A DNA stretch of 45,691 nucleotides from Acidobacteriota bacterium (GTDB taxonomy: Bacteria; Acidobacteriota; Terriglobia; Bryobacterales; Bryobacteraceae): assembly GCA_016178945.1 (NCBI GenBank), contig JACOSH010000566.1:1-45691 (forward strand). Direction: 5' to 3'. Numbering within the stretch: position 1 is the stretch's first letter; each line of letters starts with the position of its first letter. The notes beneath the pieces are model-generated. The model saw nothing but the letters and a program-made list of their open reading frames with translations. It did no database searches and was not told where the DNA came from. The position numbers and the translations under genes are program-made. Below, one piece after another: positions 7,735 through 15,945 of the stretch.

Positions 7735-10700
7735 TCACGGCGCGACGCTGACCGTTACCGGCGACATCAGGCCGTAATCCAGGACGTCGTACCGCGCGCC
7801 AGGTGGCTGGCGCTGGGGAAAATCGTTCCACGCCGCGGGCCAGGCCCGCATGCGCGGCTTGGTCCGGTTGTGGAAAGGCCCGAACAGGTTGCGCGGCGTC
7901 GAGACGATCCGGACTCCGACGGAATGGTTACCTGGAGCGGCGGAGAACTCCGCCCGGTGGGGCTGCCATCCGAGGGCGGCCACCTGCCGGCCGTCGAGCA
8001 AGACGGCGGCCACGCTTCCCTCCCACCGGCCCAGCTCGACGCGCATGCGGCCCGCGCCCGCGGGGACCTGTACTTGCGTGGCATACAAGACCGCGTCCGG
8101 ATAGAAGGGATATCCCTGCGCCGCCCAGGATCCGAAATCCAGCCTGGCCGGGGCCGCCAGCCGGAATCCCTTCTCCGCCGCGCGCACGCTGAAGTTGCCG
8201 CGCAGGTAGATGTTCTCCAGCTCCATCCGGACGTCGAAGGGCCGGCCGGCGATGCGGATGATGTTCTCGCCCACCCGGGCCCACTTCTCAACGGCCACGC
8301 TGCGCAGGTGCGGGTCCAGCCATCGGGCGGTTCCTTCGAACGAAACCGGGTTCCCGTTGAGCGTCACGCGGTAGAGCGCCGGTTCCTCGACAGCCAGTTC
8401 CAGCCCGCGCAGCGCGGCCACGTCCGCCGCATCGAACCGGAAAGCCGCCTCAAAGCCGGACCGCGGGTCAAAATGATTCTGGTCGAAGACCCGTGTCTTG
8501 AACTGCACGGCGTTGTCCCAAGCCGGCCGCACGAAGCCATGCTCCTGCCACAGTCTCCAGTTGGCCTCCCAGGTATTCACGTCGCGCAGGCCGGCGATCG
8601 AAGGTGGCACGGCCAGGTCGCAATAGTCGAGCACCAGCACGTTGGGAGCTTCGGGGCTGACTCTCCAGACGCCGGCCGCCAAGTTCGTGAACCGGGGTTC
8701 AGCGTTGGGCCGCGCCGCTGCTGCCGCCTTTTTCGCCACCAGCAACTCCGAGCCCGCCGGTGGCAGTTCCAAATTGAAGGGCGACTCGGCCGTCTCGATC
8801 CGCCCGGTGATGGTGTCCCACCTCTCCAGCGACCCGGCGTCGACGGTGAGCTTCGCTCGCGCCGCGCTCACCCCGGTATTGGCGAAGAAGATGACGCGAT
8901 CCCCGTTCTCCAGGAAGCGCTCCGAGACACCCACGTTGGGCAGCGCCGCGTCCAACTTCACACGCGGCTTTAGCCTGCGCCGGATCTCGCGCAGCAGATC
9001 CTCCAGCCCGCTCACCGCGCGCCACTGCGCGGCGTAGCGCGTCTGAAGCACCGCGACGCGATCGCTCGATCGCCCGTCGACATACGCCGCCGCGGGCGCC
9101 AGTGCCAGGATCTCGCCTCCCGCCGCCAGGTAGCGCTCCAGGCGCGGCAGGGTCTCGCCCCGCAGGTTGATCATGTTCGCGGGCCACACCAGCAGCTCAT
9201 AGCGCGCCTGCCCGATGGCCAGCCGCCGCCCGTCCTGCCCTCCGTGCCACTCCAGCAGGTACTCGTCGCCGAGATCGAAATCCACCTGGTGGTCGGCCAG
9301 AAACTGGATCATCTCGCCGTTGTCGGCGCGCATTCCGGCCAGCTCGGGCGTGGGGTCTCCGCGGCGGGCCCACAGGAATCCGCTGGTGGTCGGCTGGAGG
9401 ACCAGCAGCCGGTTCCGCGCCGCTCCCTGGCTGAGCATGTAGCTCACGCGCCCCAGGTGATCGCCGTGCAGTTTGTAGTAGGGCCACCAGGCCGACACGC
9501 CGGAGAAACTTTGCGGGTGATCGCGCTTCCGCGCGCCGCGCACGGTGGCAAACGCCAGGTGCTGATCGATGAAGTTGACGCCGTGCGCCAGGAGCCAGTC
9601 GCCAAAGCGCTTGTAATGCTCGAAGGTCGAGTCCCATCCGCTGACGCCGTAGGCCTCGCAGAAGGCCCGCCGCCCCAATTGATGCGCCACGCTGGCCACC
9701 TGCTTGATGGTGAACAGCATGTGCGGGTCGGAGCCCTTCGTACGGATGTTCGAGCCTTCCAGCATGTCGATGCCGGGAACGTGCTGGAACGCGTACATGG
9801 AGGCGTCGGCCGGCGAGATCCAGGGATAGGGCCACTCGTGCTCCATCCAATGCCCGGTGAACTGGAGGCGGTTCCGGTCGCACCACTGGTAGAGCGGCTG
9901 GAAATAGTTCTCCTTCCACACGTCGTGCAGGGTTTGCCAGTAGTCGAAACGCAGCCTCCTCCAATCGCCCACGTCCCAATAGAGCGAGGGCAAATGGTCC
10001 GCCAGATCGTAGCCATGCCGCTTGCGGAACTCGGCCAGCGTGTAGGGGCTGAGCGGCAGCGCCAGCGAGGCCTGGTCGTACGCTCCGCCGGTGGCGATCA
10101 GCGGCTCGTCGTCGAATACCCACCGGATGGTCTTGCCAAACTCGGCCCCCAGGTGCTTCTTGTAGCGCTCGTAGGTGGTCTCAATAAACGCGGAGGCGGT
10201 TTGCGGATTGGTCAGGTCGACGTACGGAAACCCGCCGGTCCAGGGATTCCCGGATGCGCGCCGGAGGCGGAACACCACGGCGCGCGCGCCAGGCGGAAGG
10301 CCGTCCGCGCGGTGGACCCGGGGCCCTTCCCGCGAAGCAAACACGGCCACCGTTTCGGCCGCCTTCCAGGGGACGCGCTCCGGCGGAACATCCAGTTCCG
10401 CCTGCACGTACTGCGCGACCGTGTCGGGCGCCATGGCGGGCACGTGCCCGCCCGCAAATCCCGCCGGATAACTGTTCTCGTCGTAGATGTTGACGAACAG
10501 GCCCAGGCGCTTGGACTCCTCGACCGACAGCTTCCACAACCGGAACCAGTCGGCGCCCAAGTACTCCGTCATCAGGCCGGGGCGCGGATGGACGAACACC
10601 CCGCCCATGCCCTGCCGGCGAAATTCCCCGAGCTGTTCTTTCAATCGCGGCCACTCCAATTGGTCGTTCCAGACCCAGAGCGGCATGGAGCGGAACTCAG

Positions 10701-10785
10701 CGGGCGGATCGGCGAAGCGCTCGCGGTCACCGGCGGCCGCCATCACCGCCAGCAACAGGCCAATAATTAGAATGAAAGATTTCAT
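7735..10785 (-). CDS. large secreted glycoside hydrolase, GH106-like (alpha-L-rhamnosidase type)
   Basis: The chosen start at 10785 has a strong GGAGGGAG site and begins a signal peptide (MKSFILIIGLLLAVMAAAG). The longer frame to 10893 is polar and lacks a ribosome site. The mature protein begins FADPPAEFRSMPLWVWND, then GMGGVFVHPRPGLMTEYLG and IYDENSYPAGFAGG. This opening is characteristic of GH106-like enzymes. A barrel follows (FDDEP, FTGHWMEHEW, FCEAYGVSGWD), then a glutamine-amidotransferase-like domain around residues 530-640, and a C-terminal beta-sandwich with a galactose-binding-like fold. The full length of 1016 residues fits the family. It would remove alpha-L-rhamnose or a related deoxysugar outside the cytoplasm. 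The family is likely; the linkage specificity is not established. Confidence 0.82.
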   Translation of the reverse strand: MKSFILIIGLLLAVMAAAGDRERFADPPAEFRSMPLWVWNDQLEWPRLKEQLGEFRRQGMGGVFVHPRPGLMTEYLGADWFRLWKLSVEESKRLGLFVNIYDENSYPAGFAGGHVPAMAPDTVAQYVQAELDVPPERVPWKAAETVAVFASREGPRVHRADGLPPGARAVVFRLRRASGNPWTGGFPYVDLTNPQTASAFIETTYERYKKHLGAEFGKTIRWVFDDEPLIATGGAYDQASLALPLSPYTLAEFRKRHGYDLADHLPSLYWDVGDWRRLRFDYWQTLHDVWKENYFQPLYQWCDRNRLQFTGHWMEHEWPYPWISPADASMYAFQHVPGIDMLEGSNIRTKGSDPHMLFTIKQVASVAHQLGRRAFCEAYGVSGWDSTFEHYKRFGDWLLAHGVNFIDQHLAFATVRGARKRDHPQSFSGVSAWWPYYKLHGDHLGRVSYMLSQGAARNRLLVLQPTTSGFLWARRGDPTPELAGMRADNGEMIQFLADHQVDFDLGDEYLLEWHGGQDGRRLAIGQARYELLVWPANMINLRGETLPRLERYLAAGGEILALAPAAAYVDGRSSDRVAVLQTRYAAQWRAVSGLEDLLREIRRRLKPRVKLDAALPNVGVSERFLENGDRVIFFANTGVSAARAKLTVDAGSLERWDTITGRIETAESPFNLELPPAGSELLVAKKAAAAARPNAEPRFTNLAAGVWRVSPEAPNVLVLDYCDLAVPPSIAGLRDVNTWEANWRLWQEHGFVRPAWDNAVQFKTRVFDQNHFDPRSGFEAAFRFDAADVAALRGLELAVEEPALYRVTLNGNPVSFEGTARWLDPHLRSVAVEKWARVGENIIRIAGRPFDVRMELENIYLRGNFSVRAAEKGFRLAAPARLDFGSWAAQGYPFYPDAVLYATQVQVPAGAGRMRVELGRWEGSVAAVLLDGRQVAALGWQPHRAEFSAAPGNHSVGVRIVSTPRNLFGPFHNRTKPRMRAWPAAWNDFPQRQPPGARYDVLDYGLMSPVTVSVAP

Positions 10786-10944
10786 TTCTCCCTCCTTCAC
10801 GACCGCGACCGCACCGGATACGCCCGGTCCGCCATGAAGCAGGTCGGCGGGTAATCGACTCGCGCGGCCGCGACGATCTGTTGTCATTCTCATGATACGC
10901 CGAAACTTGGGGGGCGAGCCGCTTTCGTTCCATAATCAGGATTC

Positions 10945-12351
10945 GTGCTGATCCGCATTACAAACACGGCTGAACCGGCCACGGATCTCGGGTTTCTTCT
11001 GCACAAGAATCCCGCGAATCTGCATTCCGCGGATTTGGCGTTTGGCAAAGCCTACGTCTTTTACTCGAATGCGGCCGCGCAGCGCTGCACGGCGTGCCTC
11101 TTGTTGGAAATCGATCCCGTGGAGCTGGTGCGCGGGGCGCAGCGCCCCGAAGACTACGTGAATGACCGGCCCTATGTGGCGTCGTCGTACCTCACCGTGG
11201 CCATGGGGCGAATCTTCGGCACGGCGCTGGCGGGCCACTGCCAGAAGCGCCCGGAGCTGGTCGCTACGAAATTGCCGCTGGAAATCACCGTGGAGGTGAT
11301 CCGCTCACGCGGTGGAGCGGAGATCCTGCACAGGCTCTTCGAACCCCTTGGCTATCGCGTTGGCGCCGCCCAACTTCCGCTGGACGACAACTTCCCGGAG
11401 TGGGGAGAGAGCCGGTATTTCCGGCTGAACTTGGAAGCCCGCGCGACGGTTCACGATGCCTTGTCGCACCTGTACGTATTGCTGCCGGTGTTGGACGACG
11501 AAAAGCACTACTACATCGGCGACGCCGAGGTCGACAAGCTGCTGCGGCACGGCGAGGGATGGCTCCGCAACCACCCGGAACGACAGTTAATCGTCAGCCG
11601 CTACCTCAGGCGCAGATCCTCTCTGATGGATCAAGCGTTCGACAAGCTGCTGGATGAAGAGGGCGCGGCTGTGGAAGCGGCGGAATCGAACCTGGAAAAG
11701 GCGGCGCGCGCGGAGAAGGACCTGGAGAGGCCGATGACGCTCCACACGCAGCGGTTGAACCTGGTGGCGGCCAAGCTTAAGGATCTCGGGACCAAGACAG
11801 TCCTGGATCTCGGCTGCGGCGAAGGCAAACTGCTCCGGCGCCTGCTGGCGGATCGCGCATTTGAGCAGATTGCCGGCATGGACGTCAGCCACCGGTCGCT
11901 CGAAATCGCTTCTTCGCGGCTCCGGCTGGAGCGCATGCCGGAGCGCCAGCGGAAACGGATCCGGCTGATGCAGGGTTCCCTGCTCTACCGCGACAAGCGG
12001 TTGAGCGGATTCGACGCGGCGGCGCTGGTGGAGGTCATCGAGCATTTGGACCGCCCGCGCCTGGCCGCGCTGGAGAGAGTGCTCTTCGAGTTTGCCAGGC
12101 CCCGCCACGTGCTGGTGACCACCCCGAACCGGGAATACAACGTGTTGTTTCCGACGCTCCCTCCAGGCAAGCTGCGCCACGGCGACCACCGTTTCGAGTG
12201 GACCAGAGCGGAGTTCGCCAGTTGGGCGGACGCCGCCGGCGCGCGTTTCGGCTACCAAGTGAGCTTCGAGCCGGTAGGGCCGGTCGACGCTCAACACGGC
12301 GCACCCTCGCAAATGGCGGTCTTTTCGCTGCCAACGGAAGGCGGCGAATGA
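10945..12351 (+). CDS. hen1: bacterial Hen1: 3'-terminal RNA ribose 2'-O-methyltransferase
   Basis: The GTG start at 10945 gives the standard opening MLIRITNT..PATDLGFLLHKNP of bacterial Hen1. The 468-residue protein has the N-terminal ligase-activating domain (about 1-250) and a C-terminal SAM methyltransferase. The SAM loop is VLDLGCGEGKLL near residue 287. The metal-binding set characteristic of Hen1 is present: E363-x-x-E366-H367, and H415 in GDHRFEW. The enzyme methylates the 2'-OH at the 3' end of a cleaved RNA before ligation. The repaired junction then resists being cut again by the same ribotoxin. The gene overlaps pnkp by ATGA, which indicates translational coupling. The assignment is secure. 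Confidence 0.97.
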   Translation: MLIRITNTAEPATDLGFLLHKNPANLHSADLAFGKAYVFYSNAAAQRCTACLLLEIDPVELVRGAQRPEDYVNDRPYVASSYLTVAMGRIFGTALAGHCQKRPELVATKLPLEITVEVIRSRGGAEILHRLFEPLGYRVGAAQLPLDDNFPEWGESRYFRLNLEARATVHDALSHLYVLLPVLDDEKHYYIGDAEVDKLLRHGEGWLRNHPERQLIVSRYLRRRSSLMDQAFDKLLDEEGAAVEAAESNLEKAARAEKDLERPMTLHTQRLNLVAAKLKDLGTKTVLDLGCGEGKLLRRLLADRAFEQIAGMDVSHRSLEIASSRLRLERMPERQRKRIRLMQGSLLYRDKRLSGFDAAALVEVIEHLDRPRLAALERVLFEFARPRHVLVTTPNREYNVLFPTLPPGKLRHGDHRFEWTRAEFASWADAAGARFGYQVSFEPVGPVDAQHGAPSQMAVFSLPTEGGE

Positions 12352-14900
12352 AGACCCTCGAGATTCCGGACCTGGCTTTGGTTGCGCTGATCGGCGCTTC
12401 GGGTTCCGGCAAGTCCACACTGGCGCGGCGGCATTTTCTCGCAACGGAGGTGCTTTCCTCGGACTTCTTCCGGGGACTCGTGAGCGACGATGAGAGCGAT
12501 CAGGCCGCGACCCATGACGCGTTCGACGCGCTCTACTACATGCTCGAAAAACGGCTGGCGCGAGGAAAGCTGACGGTAGTCGACGCGACCAACGTGCGCG
12601 CGGAAGACCGGAGGCGATTGGTCGCACACGCCCGCAAGTATCACTGCTTCGCGGTAGCCTTGGTGCTGAACACGCCGGAGAGGATCTGCCTGGAGCGCAA
12701 CAGCCACCGGCCGGATCGCGCCTTCGGACCGCACGTTGTGAGGCGCCAGATTAGCGATCTACGGCGCGGCCTTCGGGGGTTGGAGCGTGAGGGCTTCCGT
12801 TACGTTCATATCCTGAACGACCGGGAGGAAATCGAGATCCGGCGGGTTCCGCTGTGGAACAACAAGAAGGATCAGACCGGACCCTTCGACATCTTCGGCG
12901 ACCTGCATGGCTGCGCCGATGAACTGCGCGCACTTATGGAGCAGCTCGGCTGGCGGCGCGACGCTTTGGAAGCTCCGGAGTCGCCCTGGGGCAATGAGTG
13001 CTGGCGGCACCCCGCGGGGCGCCGGGCGGTCTTCCTGGGCGACCTGGTCGACCGGGGGCCGCACGTGGTGGATACGTTGCGTATCGTTCGCAACATGGTC
13101 ACCGCCGGAACCGCGTTTTGCGTGGCCGGCAACCACGACGTGAAGTTCCTGCGATGGTTGCGCGGGAAACAGGTTCAGGTGAAACACGGCCTGGAGATGT
13201 CCATCGCGGAAGTAGAATCCTTGGCCGCCGAAGATCGGGGAAACCTGGCCTCGTTCCTGGACGGGCTGGTGAGCCACTACGTCCTCGACGGCGGCCGGTT
13301 GGTGGTCGCGCACGCCGGCCTTCGCGAGGAAATGCACGGCCGGGGTTCGGGGGCAGTCCGCGAGTTCTGCCTGTACGGCGAGACGACGGGCGAGACGGAT
13401 GAGTTCGGGTTGCCGGTGCGGTACAACTGGGCCGCGGAATATCGGGGCAAAGCGACCGTGGTCTATGGCCATACCCCGGTTCCGGAACCCGAGTGGTTGA
13501 ACAACACGACGAACATCGACACCGGCGCGGTGTTTGGAGGCAAGCTCACGGCGCTGAGGTACCCGGAGCGCGAGTTCGTCTCGATTCCGGCGGCGCGAGA
13601 GTACTCCCCTCCGATCCGGCCTTTCATCCAGCCTGCGTCCGAGGCACGGACCAGCCAGCAGGAGCTGGACGACGTGCTCGACCTGGAAGACGTCACGGGA
13701 AAACGAATCGTCGAAACCCGGCTGCACCGGAGCATCACCATCCGCGAGGAGAACTCCATAGCGGCCCTGGAAGTGATGAGCCGGTTTGCCACCGATCCGC
13801 ATTGGGTGATCTACCTGCCGCCGACCATGTCGCCGAGCGAAACATCCTCGCTCCCGGACTACCTGGAATACCCGACGGAGGCGTTTGACTACTTCCTTGG
13901 GGCGCAGGTGCAAAAAGTAGTTTGCCAGGAGAAACACATGGGATCGCGGGCGGTGATTGTGATTGGCCGCGACCTGAAGGCGGCCCGCGAACGATTTGGC
14001 GCGATCGATGGCAGGATCGGCGTGTGCTACACCCGCACCGGGCGGCCGTTCTTCCCGGATGGCGGCGAAGAGGCCGAATTCATCGTCCGGGTTCAAACCG
14101 CATTAACGAAAGCCGGCTTCTGGGAGGAGTTTGGCTCCGGCTGGTTCTGCCTGGATTGCGAGCTGATGCCTTGGTCGGCGAAGGCGCGGGAGCTCCTCCA
14201 ACGCCAATACGCAGCCGTGGGCGCGGCCGGCGTAGGCTCGCTCGAATCCGTGGTCGCGGCCATGGAACAGAGCCCCGCGGCCGCGGGAATGCTGGAGACG
14301 TATCGACAGCGATTGGAACGGCTGCGCCTGTACCGGCAAGCCTATCGCCGTTATTGCTGGCCCGTCCACTGTTTGGACGATTACCGGCTGGCGCCGTTCC
14401 ATCTGCTCGCGTCGGAAGGCGCCGTCCACAGCGGCAAGACCAACCGATGGCACATGGAAACGCTGCATCGTCTCGCGGCCGCCGATCCCAACTTCATCGT
14501 GGCCACGCCATTTTTGGAAGTCGAGGTAACGGATGAAGCCGCCGTCGCGCGGGCGTCGCTCTGGTGGGAGCAACTGACCGGCACGGGCGGCGAAGGAATG
14601 GTGGTGAAGCCGCTCGAGTTCGTTGCGCGTGGACCGGACGGTTGGGTGCAGCCTGCCCTCAAGTGCCGCGGGCGCGAGTACCTCCGGATCATTTATGGCC
14701 CGGAGTACACGGCCGGCGATCAGTTGCCCAAGCTCCGGTCCCGGGGTCTTTGGAGGAAACGGTCGCTGGCCATCCGCGAATTCGCGCTGGGCATCGAAGC
14801 GCTGCAGCGCTTCGTGGACCGCGAGCCGTTGCGGCGGGTCCACGAATGCGTATTCGGCGTGCTGGCGCTGGAAAGCGAGCCGGTGGACCCGCGCTTGTGA
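12348..14900 (+). CDS. pnkp: bacterial Pnkp: RNA 5'-kinase / 2',3'-phosphatase / adenylyltransferase
   Basis: The ATG at 12348 overlaps the hen1 stop and yields 850 residues, normal for this family. Three domains follow in order. The kinase has the P-loop GASGSGKST with K22 and S23. The metallophosphoesterase has D185-L-H187 in FGDLHG, D232 in GDLVDRG and N262-H263 in GNHD. The ligase-type adenylyltransferase has nucleophile K529 in EKHMGSR and the downstream motifs EGMVVKP and LKCRGREYLRI. The protein heals both ends of a broken RNA and forms the ligase core; sealing needs Hen1. All major catalytic residues are visible, so the repair system looks functional. An upstream in-frame extension to 12198 overlaps hen1 and is not real. 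Confidence 0.97.
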   Translation: MKTLEIPDLALVALIGASGSGKSTLARRHFLATEVLSSDFFRGLVSDDESDQAATHDAFDALYYMLEKRLARGKLTVVDATNVRAEDRRRLVAHARKYHCFAVALVLNTPERICLERNSHRPDRAFGPHVVRRQISDLRRGLRGLEREGFRYVHILNDREEIEIRRVPLWNNKKDQTGPFDIFGDLHGCADELRALMEQLGWRRDALEAPESPWGNECWRHPAGRRAVFLGDLVDRGPHVVDTLRIVRNMVTAGTAFCVAGNHDVKFLRWLRGKQVQVKHGLEMSIAEVESLAAEDRGNLASFLDGLVSHYVLDGGRLVVAHAGLREEMHGRGSGAVREFCLYGETTGETDEFGLPVRYNWAAEYRGKATVVYGHTPVPEPEWLNNTTNIDTGAVFGGKLTALRYPEREFVSIPAAREYSPPIRPFIQPASEARTSQQELDDVLDLEDVTGKRIVETRLHRSITIREENSIAALEVMSRFATDPHWVIYLPPTMSPSETSSLPDYLEYPTEAFDYFLGAQVQKVVCQEKHMGSRAVIVIGRDLKAARERFGAIDGRIGVCYTRTGRPFFPDGGEEAEFIVRVQTALTKAGFWEEFGSGWFCLDCELMPWSAKARELLQRQYAAVGAAGVGSLESVVAAMEQSPAAAGMLETYRQRLERLRLYRQAYRRYCWPVHCLDDYRLAPFHLLASEGAVHSGKTNRWHMETLHRLAAADPNFIVATPFLEVEVTDEAAVARASLWWEQLTGTGGEGMVVKPLEFVARGPDGWVQPALKCRGREYLRIIYGPEYTAGDQLPKLRSRGLWRKRSLAIREFALGIEALQRFVDREPLRRVHECVFGVLALESEPVDPRL

Positions 14901-14916
14901 TGCAAGCGGTAGGCGC

Positions 14917-14935
14917 TCAGCGATCAGCGATCAGC
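14917..14935. repeat. short heptamer repeat after pnkp
   Basis: Just after the pnkp stop, the heptamer CAGCGAT occurs twice in tandem and a third copy begins. It marks the start of the untranslated stretch between pnkp and the convergent hicA gene. No terminator hairpin with a T-run was found here. Confidence 0.6.
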
Positions 14936-14943
14936 CCAGAGCA

Positions 14944-14966
14944 GCGTCCAGATCCAGATTCTGCGA
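14944..14966. repeat. dispersed 23-bp repeat, copy 1
   Basis: This is the first of three near-identical copies of a short sequence: GCGTCCAGATCC followed by AGATTCTGCGA. The others are at 15474-15497 and 24119-24142. This copy stands alone between pnkp and hicA, whereas the other two lie inside the duplicated hic segments. Confidence 0.75.
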
Positions 14967-14998
14967 CGGGAATGACGGAAGTTGGGAGTTGGCGGGCG

Positions 14999-15211
14999 CT
15001 ACAGATTCTCAGGGCGCAAGCCCGTATGCTTGGCTATCTCAGCGAGGATGACCGGCCCCAATTCTTCTTTGTCGTGGTAGGCGAAACGATACTGGGGCCA
15101 ACCCTCACGCCGCAATGTCCGATGGGAACCCGACGTGCGGACAACACGCCAACCGATCCGTTGTAGCGCCGCAAGCACGCGCCGAGCCTTGGTCGCGGGC
15201 CCTGCGCTCAT
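14999..15211 (-). CDS. hicA: HicA-type mRNA interferase toxin
   Basis: This 70-residue basic protein has the compact double-stranded-RNA-binding-like fold of HicA. The catalytic histidine lies in SGSHRTLRR (residues 27-35), preceded by the usual LQRIGWRVVRT strand. HicA cleaves mRNA and tmRNA independently of the ribosome and is held inactive by HicB. Its ATG overlaps the stop of hicB by four bases (ATGA), so the antitoxin is translated first. The C-terminal part, GPVILAEIAKHTGL, is normal for the family, so this copy looks intact. It is convergent with the Pnkp RNA-repair gene, whose stop is about 100 bp away. Confidence 0.92.
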   Translation of the reverse strand: MSAGPATKARRVLAALQRIGWRVVRTSGSHRTLRREGWPQYRFAYHDKEELGPVILAEIAKHTGLRPENL

Positions 15212-15417
15212 GCAGCTACGGAAAACTGTAACGTGCCGGCTCCTGGCGGCATCTCCCCGTGCTCGATTTCTTCGGCGATCACGCGGAGAGCAAGGGCCTT
15301 GGCTCTGATGGTGGCTTCTTCGGCGGTTGCACCGTACACCGTCACGCCCGGCAGTTCAGGAATGTCGGCAATCCAGCGGCCGTCCGTTTCCCGGAGCAAG
15401 CGGATCGTGAGTTGCAT
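15208..15417 (-). CDS. hicB: HicB-type antitoxin
   Basis: The protein is 69 residues when started at the ATG at 15417. It begins MQLTIRLLRETDGRWIADIPELPGV and continues YGATAEEATIRAKALALRVIAEEIEHGE. This is the partly degraded RNase H-like fold of short HicB antitoxins, which bind and inhibit HicA. An AGGA ribosome site lies about eight bases upstream. An alternative ATG three codons earlier (15426) is possible. No DNA-binding tail is visible, so autoregulation may need another protein. The frame is open upstream into an exported-protein ORF because of an indel. A decayed duplicate lies at 23.9-24.06 kb. Confidence 0.92.
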   Translation of the reverse strand: MQLTIRLLRETDGRWIADIPELPGVTVYGATAEEATIRAKALALRVIAEEIEHGEMPPGAGTLQFSVAA

Positions 15418-15945
15418 ATGTCCCATCCTACCATTTGCCACGCTGGATACCGCACTGGAGCGCCACATCAGAAGCGTCCAGATCCAGATTCCGCGAAGCC
15501 AGCCGGGCAAGTAATGCTCATTGCACCCGAGAGGTTCGAGGAGCAAGGCTAGGCGGGGGTGTAAAGAGAAGCGTTCAAGAAACTCCAGGTCCGGGGGGGC
15601 TCGGCAAACCACATGAGTCCGCGTGCAGCCGGTGGAGTAGCGGCCGTCGCGAAGGCGTCTTGCATAGACGACGTGGTCCTCGCCAACCCTGTACGGAGCG
15701 TCGTAGCATGCGCCACCGCCGTAGAAGCCGATGGACATACCCACTCTGAGCGGCCCTTTGTAATGCTTCACGACGACGCCGCGCGACTCTGTTGAATAGC
15801 GCGTCGGATGCCAGGCAGCGTCGAGCCGGACGATGGCCACGACATCGGCCTGCATAAACGCGCCGCAGGGACTTGCGGCAGAAGCGCAGGAAGCGAGCAG
15901 CGTTCGCGCCGAAACCAGCACCGGCAAACAGAGCAGGCGATGCAT
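15208..15945 (-). CDS. secreted NTR/TIMP-like protein ORF, reading through into hicB
   Basis: From the ATG at 15945 the frame opens with a signal peptide (MHRLLCLPVLVSARTLLASC, cut near SAASPC). A Cys-containing beta domain follows, with FMQADVVAIVRL, VVVKHYKGPLRVGMSIGFYGGG, YRVGEDHVVYARRLRDGRYSTGC and an ending PDLEFLERF. This resembles the secreted NTR/TIMP-like proteins common in soil bacteria, which usually end just after a D-L-x-x-L motif. Here the expected TAG (15549-15551) is out of frame, so translation would run on through noncoding sequence into hicB. The related sequence at 24.19 kb still has that stop in frame. I read this as a recent +1 shift in a degenerating gene, not a designed fusion. 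No function is assigned. Confidence 0.6.
   Translation of the reverse strand: MHRLLCLPVLVSARTLLASCASAASPCGAFMQADVVAIVRLDAAWHPTRYSTESRGVVVKHYKGPLRVGMSIGFYGGGACYDAPYRVGEDHVVYARRLRDGRYSTGCTRTHVVCRAPPDLEFLERFSLHPRLALLLEPLGCNEHYLPGWLRGIWIWTLLMWRSSAVSSVANGRMGHMQLTIRLLRETDGRWIADIPELPGVTVYGATAEEATIRAKALALRVIAEEIEHGEMPPGAGTLQFSVAA
15474..15497. repeat. dispersed 23-bp repeat, copy 2
   Basis: Second copy of the GCGTCCAGATCC-type sequence, continuing AGATTCCGCGAA. It lies between the exported-protein ORF and hicB, inside the larger duplicated segment. Confidence 0.75.

Larger units (their letters stand above)
15095..15600. repeat. left copy of duplicated NTR-tail/hicB/hicA segment
   Basis: This segment aligns by eye with 23880-24240 in the same orientation. 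Shared blocks include the end of the NTR-like ORF (DLEFLERF on the minus strand), the intergenic stretch with the dispersed 23-bp repeat, the first ~40 codons of hicB, and a piece of hicA. This left copy is the fuller one. Boundaries are approximate because I aligned it manually. Confidence 0.75.

Noticed and set aside
9244-10770. A 508-codon plus-strand frame over the GH106-like gene
   Set aside because: It is a codon-position shadow of the glycosidase with no recognisable motif.
12198-12347. N-terminal extension of Pnkp
   Set aside because: It overlaps hen1, is Arg-rich, and precedes a perfect ATGA-coupled start.
14901-14998. CRISPR-like array
   Set aside because: Only two full heptamers and one 23-bp repeat are present, with no regular spacers or cas genes.
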